From assembly GCF_000337515.1 (NCBI RefSeq), contig NZ_AOIQ01000014.1, forward strand, positions 1-46,901: a DNA stretch of 46,901 bases. The letters run 5' to 3'. A model generated the notes under the pieces. That model had not been told where the DNA came from. It did no database searches and saw only the letters and a program-made list of their open reading frames with translations. Positions 10,049 to 17,098 of the stretch are shown here, one piece after another (position 1 is the stretch's first letter; each line of letters begins with the position of its first letter). The DNA is from Halovivax asiaticus JCM 14624 (GTDB taxonomy: Archaea; Halobacteriota; Halobacteria; Halobacteriales; Natrialbaceae). The translations under genes and the position numbers were made by a program.

Positions 10049-10705
10049 TCACCGCTCGAACAGCCCCAGTTCCTGCACCGACGGCAGGTGCCAGTCGTAC
10101 GTCACGGCGACGAGTCGCGTCCCGACGGTGACGGCCGCACAGGCCCCGGCGGCGGTCCCGTCGGCGAGCCCAAGGCCCCCGGCGAGCAGGTACGCTGTCC
10201 CGCCGAGGACCGCACAGCTCGCGTAGAAGTCCTCGAAGAGGATGAACGGCGCGCGGTCGAGGAGGATATCCGCGGCGGCCCCGCCGCCGGCCGCGTTGAT
10301 CGTCGCGATCGCGACGACGCCGAACGCCGACACGCCTGCTCCGGTCGCGACGATGGCGCCGGTGGTCGCGAAGGCAGCGAGGCCGATCGCGTCCGCGACG
10401 AGCGTGATCGGGTGGGTCTCCGGCGAGGCGAGGACGACGCTTAGGCCGATCGCCAGTCCGACTCCCAGGACGCCGAGGGCGATCTCGACCGGCGACTGGA
10501 GCGCGAGGGGTACCCGCATCACGAAGAGGTCCCGCGTCGCACCGCCGGCGAACGCCATCGTCAGCCCGACGATCGTGATGCCGAACAGATCGAATTCCTC
10601 GCGGATGGCCTTCGACGCGCCGACGAAGGCGAACGCGACCAGCCCGATCGTGTTCATGACGGCGAACGGATCGCCGAACAGGACGGTGACGAGGGCCTGA
10701 CTCAC
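10049..10705 (-). CDS. TRIC-like (UPF0126/YadS family) membrane protein
   Basis: The 218-residue protein has seven hydrophobic segments arranged as two repeats, each with a Gly-rich motif: AGGATRDLF in the first and AGGGAAADILL in the second. This is the UPF0126 family, whose structurally known members are trimeric intracellular cation (potassium-permeable) channel homologues. The start is a GTG at 10705; an ATG some 50 nt downstream would cut into the first helix, so the GTG is preferred. The end lies 117 nt upstream of the NSS transporter on the same strand. Physiological role in haloarchaea is unknown. Confidence 0.85.
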   Translation of the reverse strand: MSQALVTVLFGDPFAVMNTIGLVAFAFVGASKAIREEFDLFGITIVGLTMAFAGGATRDLFVMRVPLALQSPVEIALGVLGVGLAIGLSVVLASPETHPITLVADAIGLAAFATTGAIVATGAGVSAFGVVAIATINAAGGGAAADILLDRAPFILFEDFYASCAVLGGTAYLLAGGLGLADGTAAGACAAVTVGTRLVAVTYDWHLPSVQELGLFER

Positions 10706-10849
10706 TGTCGCTCGCTACGGACGGTCGTCTCTTGAGTGCACCGTCCGAGCGGCGTGTTGCCGCCATCCGGGCAACTGCGCCGATCGAGTCGAAGGGCCAG
10801 CCATCCGTCGAGCTGCGCCGAGTGGGCCCCGGACGAACGATCCGTCGCC

Positions 10850-12139
10850 TTAGTCCTGCGAAACCGACCCGGTCACCTGGTCGCTCGCGGGTGCCGGCGG
10901 CTCGTGCGTGCCGAAGTCGGGGTGAGTCTCCTCCATCCAGAGGTAGACGATACCGCCGGAGACGAACATCAGAATCGCAGTCATGTAGAATGCGGCTTCG
11001 GCGTTCACGAACTCCATCGAGAGCCCGATCAGGATCGCGCCGACGGCGTAGCCGGAATCGCGCCACATCCGGTAGACGCCCATGCCGGCCGAGCGCCACG
11101 ACGGGTGGGCCGCATCGCTGGGGACGGTCATCAGATTAGGATACAGGAGCGCCATACCCAGCCCGGAGGCGGCAGCCAGAACGGCCCACGGGAGGTAGCC
11201 CTCGACGAGCACCATCCCGAGGACGCCCCCGCCTGCGAGGAACATGCCCCAGATAACCGGCGGGCGCCGGCCGATGCGGTCCGCGAGTCCGCCGGTCGCG
11301 ATCTGGAAGAAGTACATCGCGCTGTGAACGCCGACGACGACCCCGACGGCGGCGATCGGGAGTCCCTCGCTCGTCAGGTACAGCGGCACGGCGATCCAGA
11401 ACAGCGTGTCCACGAAGTTCTCGATGTGGCCAGCCTGAGCCGCAGCGAACAGGGTTCGGTCACCGTAGGTCGCTCGCTTCACCACCTCGTTGAAGGGGAG
11501 GTTCGCGTCGTGGTGATCGTCGTCACCTTCGGCCTGGGCGTACTGGACGGTCTCTTTGATCAGGAAGATCGAAATGAGGAATGCCAGCACGACGACGACT
11601 GCGAGGAAGTAGAACGGCTCGGGACGGAGACTCCACTGCCCAGCGATGACGCCAGTGAGCCAGGCACCGACAGCGACACCAGTGTATCCGAACGACTCGT
11701 CGATGCCCACCGCAAGGCCGCGCTGCTCGGGTCCTGCGAGATCGATCTTCGCGTTGATCGCCATACTCCACGTCAACGCCTGGTTGATACCCAGCAGGAT
11801 GTTCCCGACCGTGATCCAGCCCCAGCTGGGGGCGAAGATGAGAATGAGCGGCAACGGGAGCGCCGTCGCCCACCCGGCGACGAGAACTGGCTTGCGGCCG
11901 TACTCCTCACCCCATTTGCCAGCGTAGAGGTTGAGGATCGACTTCACAATCCCGAACGAGACGACGAACGAACCGATAACGAGAAACGACTCGACGCCGA
12001 GGACGTCCTCGCCCAGAATGGGGACGACCGTGCGTTCGGATCCGATGGTCAATCCGGTCGCGAACACCAGCAGGACGTGTAGCGAGAACTGTCCGAGGTG
12101 CTCGCGGATTCCCTGTCTGAGGTCGGCTGTGTCACTCAT
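10850..12139 (-). CDS. Major facilitator superfamily transporter
   Basis: The 429-residue protein has 12 predicted membrane helices in two halves joined by a hydrophilic, His/Asp-rich loop (GDDDHHD, near residue 220). MFS signature loops GKWGEEYGRKP between helices 2 and 3 and GLADRIGRRPP between helices 8 and 9 are clear. The substrate is not evident. The loop residues could bind metal, but this is only suggestive. It starts at an ATG at 12139, and the divergent neighbour is an HTH_10 regulator gene 205 nt away, which might control it. Confidence 0.9.
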   Translation of the reverse strand: MSDTADLRQGIREHLGQFSLHVLLVFATGLTIGSERTVVPILGEDVLGVESFLVIGSFVVSFGIVKSILNLYAGKWGEEYGRKPVLVAGWATALPLPLILIFAPSWGWITVGNILLGINQALTWSMAINAKIDLAGPEQRGLAVGIDESFGYTGVAVGAWLTGVIAGQWSLRPEPFYFLAVVVVLAFLISIFLIKETVQYAQAEGDDDHHDANLPFNEVVKRATYGDRTLFAAAQAGHIENFVDTLFWIAVPLYLTSEGLPIAAVGVVVGVHSAMYFFQIATGGLADRIGRRPPVIWGMFLAGGGVLGMVLVEGYLPWAVLAAASGLGMALLYPNLMTVPSDAAHPSWRSAGMGVYRMWRDSGYAVGAILIGLSMEFVNAEAAFYMTAILMFVSGGIVYLWMEETHPDFGTHEPPAPASDQVTGSVSQD

Positions 12140-12294
12140 CGATCGGTGCCGCAGCCTCGACGGTGGCGGTCATCGACGGCGCTTCCAGGGAGACTGTCGA
12201 ACCAGGGTGTTCGTCGGTTCCGTCTGTCCCCGCTCCGGTTCGGCTGCGATCGCGTTCGATTGCGAGTACGACGTGTGACTGGCGAAAGCGCGTG

Positions 12295-12306
12295 CATCGA
12301 TATACC
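12295..12306 (+). promoter_or_regulatory. TATA-like element of the 12345 regulator gene
   Basis: The sequence ATCGATATACC is the best TATA match in the 205-nt spacer between the divergent MFS and HTH_10 genes. It would place the transcription start near 12328, giving a leader of about 16 nt to the ATG at 12345. Confidence 0.5.
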
Positions 12307-12344
12307 AGAATAACAGGGAGATTCGCATATGGGCACTGCCGGAC

Positions 12345-13121
12345 ATGACCGGCACCGTTACGGCTGTACAGTCCGAAGTGGTTCGTATGAGCCTGTACGA
12401 AGCCTCGATCCGGGTCAAACACGAGTGTCCGTATCGGGCGATTTCCGAACGGCACCCGGACCTGACGATCCGCGAGTGGCCGCTTTCCGACTGCCAGGTG
12501 CTCGAACTCACCGCGGAGGGAACGCCGACCGACGCGCTACTCGACGAGATCGACCAACTCGGAACCGTGCTGCACGAATCCGCGGACGACGACGGCTATC
12601 ACGTCGTCACGCAGTCGTGTCTCTGCTCGCTCGAGGAGTCCATCGTCGACCGGTTCGAGGCGCACAACTGCCTGTACCAGTCGCCGACGATCTATCGCCA
12701 GGGCTGGGAACACTACACGCTGGTCGCCTTCGATAGCGAAGACGTTCGGGCGCTGCTTGGCGATTTGCGCAGCGACAGAGAGATCGAACTCCTCTCGAAG
12801 ACCTCGATTTCGGAGACGCAGATCCCCCACAGCATGCTGGCCCCGGCGAGCCACCTGTTCGAGGACCTCACGGACCGCCAACTCGCGGCGCTCCAGTTCG
12901 CGCTGGAGAGCGGCTACTACGAACAGCCGCGAGGGACCTCCCTCCGGGAGTTAGCTGACAGGACGGCCGTCGCTCGCTCGACGTACGAAGAGCACCTCCG
13001 AAAGGCCGAGAACAAGCTGCTCACGAACGCGGGGCAGTTCTTGCGCCTCGTCACGGCGACGGCGACGGATAACCCGCTGGGCGTCGACCGCTCCCGACGG
13101 GCCGAACGAGCCGCCGACTAG
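12345..13121 (+). CDS. HTH_10-family transcriptional regulator (bacterio-opsin activator type) with Cys-rich sensor region
   Basis: Translation gives 258 residues from the ATG at 12345. An internal ATG at 12390 begins MSLYEASIRVKHECPY, which is where I would expect related proteins to start, so the first 15 residues are doubtful. The C-terminal HTH_10 domain (about 190-250) begins LTDRQLAALQFALESGYYE and contains the recognition-helix stretch VARSTYEEHLRKAENKLL. The N-terminal sensor half contains several cysteines (HECPY, SDC, SCLC, HNC), arranged so that metal, Fe-S or thiol redox sensing is plausible. It heads the respiration island and is one of three HTH_10 genes in 17 kb. Targets are unknown; the divergent MFS gene and the DUF2249 cluster are candidates. 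Confidence 0.88.
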   Translation: MTGTVTAVQSEVVRMSLYEASIRVKHECPYRAISERHPDLTIREWPLSDCQVLELTAEGTPTDALLDEIDQLGTVLHESADDDGYHVVTQSCLCSLEESIVDRFEAHNCLYQSPTIYRQGWEHYTLVAFDSEDVRALLGDLRSDREIELLSKTSISETQIPHSMLAPASHLFEDLTDRQLAALQFALESGYYEQPRGTSLRELADRTAVARSTYEEHLRKAENKLLTNAGQFLRLVTATATDNPLGVDRSRRAERAAD

Positions 13122-13211
13122 CCCGCCGGCAGTTTCCGGGAGAACGATCCGAACGAGCGTCGTCTCGGCGTTCTCGACGAGTCGGAGCGGGCCGCCCACG
13201 TCGATACCCGG

Positions 13212-13886
13212 CTACGATTCGGCGAGCGCAGCGGCCAGTTCGCCGTCTTCGTCCTCCGTCGGCAGGTCGGCGACGAAGCGCTTGATGACCGTCTCTTCGG
13301 CCCGGTGGAGCGTCTCACTGCAGGTCGATTTCGCGATGTCGAGTCGTTCTGCGAGTTCCGTGAGGGTACAACAGCGAGGCGTGTCGTAGTAGCCCTCCTC
13401 GACGGCGGCGACGAGGACCTCGCGCTGGCGCTCGGAGAGGAGCTGGCTGTCGTGCAAGCGCTCGCGGACGTGCTCGACGCGGTAGGTGAAGCCGAACGCT
13501 TCGAGCTGGTCGGCCAGTTCCGAGAGTCGAGTTCGCGAGCCGGTCACGTCGACCTCCGCCTCGCCGTCGCGGATGACGATCGGCGGTTCGAGCGGCATCC
13601 CCGACTCCTTCGAGGAAAAGAGCAGAAGCGGGGCGGTCGTCTCGAAGTGAACGGTGAGTTCACCCTCGCTCACCTGCGCGGGCGTCAGTTCCGTGATCTG
13701 GTCGTGGCCAGCCATCGACTCGGCCACCGACTCGACGTCGGGGCCGGTAATGTTCACCAGCGCGAAGCCGGTTTCTTTCCCTGGAACGCCGGCGAGGACG
13801 CGAAACGTCGCCTCCGGATGGTCGCGAGAGATCTGTGCGATCCAGACACGCCTGGGCAGCGTCACCGAAAGCGTCGCATGTGCCAT
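13212..13886 (-). CDS. HTH_10-family transcriptional regulator
   Basis: The 224-residue protein starts MAHATLSVTLPRRVWIAQIS and has an N-terminal regulatory domain typical of bacterio-opsin-activator relatives, followed by a C-terminal HTH_10 domain (about 150-215) beginning LSERQREVLVAAVEEGYYD and including IAKSTCSETLHRAEE. Two adjacent cysteines (TPRCCTL) and a third in the recognition region are notable. A longer frame to 14033 exists, but the added part is not family-like, and a TATA element (13927-13936) is placed for the ATG at 13886. It is transcribed divergently from the DUF2249 genes and may regulate them. Confidence 0.88.
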   Translation of the reverse strand: MAHATLSVTLPRRVWIAQISRDHPEATFRVLAGVPGKETGFALVNITGPDVESVAESMAGHDQITELTPAQVSEGELTVHFETTAPLLLFSSKESGMPLEPPIVIRDGEAEVDVTGSRTRLSELADQLEAFGFTYRVEHVRERLHDSQLLSERQREVLVAAVEEGYYDTPRCCTLTELAERLDIAKSTCSETLHRAEETVIKRFVADLPTEDEDGELAAALAES

Positions 13887-13926
13887 ACGAACACGTTCGG
13901 GAGGAGATGCCAAAAGGTGTTGGCCC

Positions 13927-13936
13927 GAATATATTC
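13927..13936. promoter_or_regulatory. Palindromic TATA element between HTH_10 and DUF2249 genes
   Basis: GAATATATTC is a perfect 10-bp palindrome in the 145-nt divergent spacer. On the minus strand it is about 45 nt from the regulator ATG at 13886. Being symmetric it could also fire toward the DUF2249 gene at 14032, with a longer leader. Confidence 0.5.
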
Positions 13937-14031
13937 GCACAGGTACCCGTGGCTGGCATCGCTCGCGTCGGCAACGTGCCGAACCAGTTCGGCCGAACCC
14001 CGATAGGGACCGAGGACAGAGATCAACTCGC

Positions 14032-14265
14032 ATGACAGAACTGGACGTCCGCGACGTGCCGCCGATGGAGCGCCACCCGAAGATTCACGACGCGTTCGAG
14101 GACCTGGCCGCCGGTGAGAGCCTCACGATCGTCAACGACCACGAACCCAAACCGCTGTTCTACGAGTTCCAGGCCGAAGTCGAGACGTTCGACGCCGACG
14201 GCTACGAGGTCGAACAGGTCGACGATGCGGAGTTCAGAGCGACGTTTCCGAAGCGCGAGACCTGA
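14032..14265 (+). CDS. DUF2249 domain protein
   Basis: The 77-residue protein starts MTELDVRDVPPMERHPKIHD and is essentially one DUF2249 domain: the LDVRDVPPMERH opening, the GESLTIVNDHEPKPL strand-turn and a C-terminal EFRATFPKRE strand. DUF2249 proteins are small alpha-beta proteins related in fold to TusA-like proteins and are common in denitrification and respiratory clusters of haloarchaea; their biochemical role is not established. The start ATG at 14032 is the first family-consistent one in a long open frame. A second DUF2249 gene follows 145 nt downstream. An inverted repeat overlaps its 3' end. Confidence 0.9.
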   Translation: MTELDVRDVPPMERHPKIHDAFEDLAAGESLTIVNDHEPKPLFYEFQAEVETFDADGYEVEQVDDAEFRATFPKRET

Positions 14266-14290
14266 GCGAGCGTAGCGAGCGAAGGTCTCG
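14256..14290 (+). terminator. Gene-end inverted repeat after first DUF2249 gene
   Basis: CGAGACCT (14256-14263) and AGGTCTCG (14283-14290) form an 8-bp perfect stem with a 19-nt loop that overlaps the stop codon. This could act as an RNA stabiliser or terminator-like hairpin; no T-tract follows, so intrinsic termination is not assured. Confidence 0.5.
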
Positions 14291-14410
14291 GACGGCGAAC
14301 GGCGACCGTAGGGAGCCGTGAGGGGCGAGTGATCAGTCTTAGAGCAGCGAGAGCGAGCGAGACGACCGAAGCTGCGACGGATCCTGCCCCGCCCGAACTC
14401 GTTCGGGGAG

Positions 14411-14710
14411 ATGCACACACGGCTGGCGACCCGACAGACGAGCATGTACTCGATCGAGGGCGTGTTCGACCGGACCGACGCACCGGCGGATCGGCCGCGT
14501 GACCACCTGGACGTGCGGTCGATGGGGCCGCCAAATCCGCTCGCGAAGACGCTCGAACGGCTGCCCGAGCTGGACGACGATGTCGTCCTCGTCCAGCGAA
14601 ACGACCGCGTCCCGCAATTTCTCCTCCCGAAACTCGACGAGCGTGGCTACGCGTACGAGTCGGTCGAGCGCGAAGACGACGTCGTGACGCTGATTTGGCG
14701 CGATGCGTAA
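14411..14710 (+). CDS. DUF2249 domain protein (second copy)
   Basis: The 99-residue protein carries a DUF2249 domain over about residues 32-99, with LDVRSMGPPNPLAKTLERL, then DDVVLVQRNDRVPQFLLP and a final VVTLIWRD strand. It is clearly diverged from the first copy. The start could be the ATG at 14411 or at 14444 (MYSIEGVFDRT); neither has a strong Shine-Dalgarno. Its last 8 bases overlap the start of the CtaA-CtaB fusion gene, so the two are almost certainly translationally coupled. That coupling places DUF2249 in a heme-enzyme maturation operon, which is a useful clue to its function. Confidence 0.85.
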   Translation: MHTRLATRQTSMYSIEGVFDRTDAPADRPRDHLDVRSMGPPNPLAKTLERLPELDDDVVLVQRNDRVPQFLLPKLDERGYAYESVEREDDVVTLIWRDA

Positions 14711-16196
14711 CGGTCCACTCACCGAGCGCGATCCCCAGGGCAACGGGCGCTTTCGAGTCGCCACGTTGCTCGCGGTCACGACGATCGCGGCGTACGCCCT
14801 CGTGGCCCTCGGGACGGCCGTCTCCGCCGGGGGCGGGACCACGTGTTCGACCTGGCCGAGTTGTGGAACGGATCCGACGCTCGGACCCCTCTCGGGCGAG
14901 CAGTTTCTCTTCTGGGCCCACCGGGCGGCGGCGCTGGTGACCGGCCTGCTTGTCGCCGCGTCCGGACTGGCAGTTCGACGGGCGAGACTCGGTCGGCGTA
15001 TCCGCGTGGCCGTCTACGCAGCAGTCGTCGCATTTCCGGTACAGGTGGGCCTCGGCGCCGTCATCGTCGTCGGCGGACCGTCGCTGGCGAACGATGTCCA
15101 CCTCGTACTCGCGATGGGAATCTTCGCGACGCTCCTCGTCGCGCTCGTCTGGACGCTCGACGCGGCGTCAGCTTCGAGGCGTGATCGGGCGTCCAACATC
15201 GACCCAGTTGAGCTGGAGACGGCAGTCGATACGGACGTCGACCAGCCAGTGGAGGAACCGTCGGTCGATGCGGGCGCCGACCCGGACGCCGAAGGCGACA
15301 CACCGACCGACGGGCGCTCCGGACTGCGCCGCCTCGCGGGTGCGTACCTGACGCTGACGAAGCCGCGACTGATGTGGCTACTCTGTCTCGTCGCCATCGC
15401 CGGGATGGGACTGGCTACGCTGACCGGCGCGACGCTTTCCGCGACGACCGTCCTCGCCACGCTCGCGGGCGGCGTCCTCGCCATCGGCGCGAGCGGAACG
15501 TTCAACCACGTCTACGAGCGCGATCGCGATCGGAAGATGAACCGGACGAACGACCGGCCGCTGGTCCACGAGCTGGTCCCGGTCGGGAACGCGCTGGCGT
15601 TCGCCATTGCGCTCGTCGTCGCCTCGATGGCCGTCCTCGTGACGTGGACGAACGTCCTCGCGGCGGCGCTGACGCTCGCAGCCATCGGCTACTACGCCGT
15701 TCTCTACACCGTGGTACTGAAGCCGAACACGGCGTGGAACACGGTCCTCGGCGGTGGCGCGGGTGCGCTCCCGGCAGTCATCGGGTGGGCTGCCGTCACC
15801 GGCGACATCGGGTGGCCGGCGATCGGCCTCGCCGCGGTGATCTTCCTGTGGACGCCCGCGCACTTCTACAACCTTGCAATCGCGTTCCGTGACGACTACG
15901 CGCGTGGGGGCTTCCCGATGTACCCCGTCGTGGAAGGGGTCGCCGCCGCTCGACGACAGCTCACACTCTACCTCGGCGCGACGCTGCTCGCGGCGAGCGC
16001 ACTCGGCTGGGTGGCCGGGCTCGGCTGGCTCTACACGGTGACGTCGATCGCACTCGGCGGGGTCTTTCTCCGGTCGGTGCTCCGGCAGTACCGCCACCCC
16101 ACCGACGAGCGCACGCTCCGATCGTTCTACGTCTCGAACTACTACCTCGGCGCGATACTCGTCGCCATCGTCGTCGAGACGCTCGTGTTCGCCTAG
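14703..16196 (+). CDS. ctaB: Heme A synthase (CtaA-like half) fused to heme O synthase (CtaB)
   Basis: The 497-residue protein joins two heme-modifying domains. Residues 1-155 are a four-helix CtaA half-domain with the extracytoplasmic Cys pair C48/C54 (CSTWPSC) and heme-ligand-type H73 (WAHRAA) and H133 (DVHLVL). An acidic linker (155-207) leads to a UbiA-type prenyltransferase (about 208-497) with the CtaB motif NHVYERDRDRKMNRTNDRP starting at N268. CtaB farnesylates protoheme to heme O and CtaA oxidises heme O to heme A. Archaeal CtaA proteins can be half-length and dimerise, so a half-domain may suffice. It overlaps the DUF2249 gene by 8 nt and lies just upstream of the ba3-like enzyme genes, its likely client. 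A strong hairpin follows the stop. Confidence 0.93.
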   Translation: MRNGPLTERDPQGNGRFRVATLLAVTTIAAYALVALGTAVSAGGGTTCSTWPSCGTDPTLGPLSGEQFLFWAHRAAALVTGLLVAASGLAVRRARLGRRIRVAVYAAVVAFPVQVGLGAVIVVGGPSLANDVHLVLAMGIFATLLVALVWTLDAASASRRDRASNIDPVELETAVDTDVDQPVEEPSVDAGADPDAEGDTPTDGRSGLRRLAGAYLTLTKPRLMWLLCLVAIAGMGLATLTGATLSATTVLATLAGGVLAIGASGTFNHVYERDRDRKMNRTNDRPLVHELVPVGNALAFAIALVVASMAVLVTWTNVLAAALTLAAIGYYAVLYTVVLKPNTAWNTVLGGGAGALPAVIGWAAVTGDIGWPAIGLAAVIFLWTPAHFYNLAIAFRDDYARGGFPMYPVVEGVAAARRQLTLYLGATLLAASALGWVAGLGWLYTVTSIALGGVFLRSVLRQYRHPTDERTLRSFYVSNYYLGAILVAIVVETLVFA

Positions 16197-16236
16197 GCTC
16201 GGTTCCGGAGACGGCAACTTCCCGTCACAACCGAGC
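16197..16236 (+). terminator. Hairpin immediately after the CtaA-CtaB stop codon
   Basis: GCTCGGTT (16197-16204) pairs with AACCGAGC (16229-16236), and inside it GACGG (16210-16214) pairs with CCGTC (16222-16226). The stem begins at the base after the TAG. It is probably a transcript 3'-end or processing structure, separating this operon from the oxidase-like genes. Confidence 0.55.
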
Positions 16237-16397
16237 GAGTCGCCGTTCGGCGAATCGTGGCACATCGACACCAGCGACGGTCCACGTCGACCGTGACGGA
16301 TAAAACCCCACAATTTGGCGGTTACGGGGCGCGACTACGGAATATGTGCGGGACAGGGGCTATGCACGTACCGTGAGGATCGTCGGACGATTGCACT

Positions 16398-16547
16398 ATG
16401 GCTCCCGACGATACGACCGACACCGTCCCCGTGATGCAACGTCTCTACGACCGAATCTGGCTGCTCGCGGCCGCAGCACTCCTGTTCTTCGCGATTTCGT
16501 ACGTTGGCTGGGGCTGGGCAGACGTCTTCTCGATTCCCACGGGGTGA
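16398..16547 (+). CDS. Small single-helix subunit of the ba3-like heme-copper enzyme
   Basis: The 49-residue protein (starts MAPDDTTDTVPVMQRLYDRI, ends SIPTG) has one membrane helix from about residue 22 to 44. Its stop is 4 nt before the Cu_A subunit gene, so the two are surely cotranscribed. A small one-helix subunit is known in ba3-type oxidases (subunit IIa of Thermus), and the Natronomonas pharaonis cba operon also begins with a small gene ahead of cbaB and cbaA; equivalence is inferred from position and topology. A TAAAAC element near 16299-16306 or AATATG near 16341 may be the promoter. Confidence 0.75.
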   Translation: MAPDDTTDTVPVMQRLYDRIWLLAAAALLFFAISYVGWGWADVFSIPTG

Positions 16548-16551
16548 TTCG

Positions 16552-17097
16552 ATGACGTCACCACTCAAACCACCCGAAGGCGACTGGTGGAGTCAACCGG
16601 TGAATCGACGCGAGTCTATCTGGCTGGGGCTGGGCGCCGTCTGGTCGGTGATCCTCTTCGGCTGGATGAGCGTCTGGACCACCGCCGGTGAGCAAAACCC
16701 CATCGGCGAGACCTACCGTATCGAGTCCGAGGCGTTTCGCGAGAAATTGTCGGCCTACAAGGATGCGGCGACGGAGACCGACGAGGGGCTCGTCCCGCCG
16801 GGGACGGACGTCTACATCCAGGCGATGCGGTTCTACTGGGACGGCGCGCCGGTCGTCCTCGAGGCCGGCACCGAGTACGACATCCACCTGAACTCGATGG
16901 ACGTCCAGCACGGCTTCTCGTTGCGACCGGAGGACGCGCTCAGCAAGCAGATCAACCTGCAGGTGTTGCCGGGCTACGAGTGGGTCGTCCCGATGACCTT
17001 CGACGAGCCGGGCACCTACCACATCATCTGCAACGAGTTCTGCGGGCAGGGCCACCGGACGATGCACGGCACGATCATCGTGACGGAGGGAAGCTAA
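16552..17097 (+). CDS. Cu_A-containing subunit II of the ba3-like heme-copper enzyme
   Basis: The 181-residue protein starts MTSPLKPPEGDWWSQPVNRR and has one N-terminal membrane helix (about 22-42). The cupredoxin domain outside the membrane carries a complete binuclear Cu_A site: H120 (VQHGFSLRP), C160, E162, C164, H168 and M171 (CNEFCGQGHRTMHG). It should accept electrons from a small blue copper protein and pass them to subunit I. The size and single helix match B-family enzymes rather than A-family oxidases. An earlier in-frame start at 16504 is rejected because the added residues overlap the small subunit gene. Only one base separates it from the subunit I gene. Confidence 0.95.
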   Translation: MTSPLKPPEGDWWSQPVNRRESIWLGLGAVWSVILFGWMSVWTTAGEQNPIGETYRIESEAFREKLSAYKDAATETDEGLVPPGTDVYIQAMRFYWDGAPVVLEAGTEYDIHLNSMDVQHGFSLRPEDALSKQINLQVLPGYEWVVPMTFDEPGTYHIICNEFCGQGHRTMHGTIIVTEGS

Positions 17098-17098
17098 G

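Noticed and set aside
10736-12082. A 448-residue plus-strand frame
   Set aside because: It is the antisense shadow of the MFS transporter; hydrophilic and low-complexity, without membrane or enzyme patterns.
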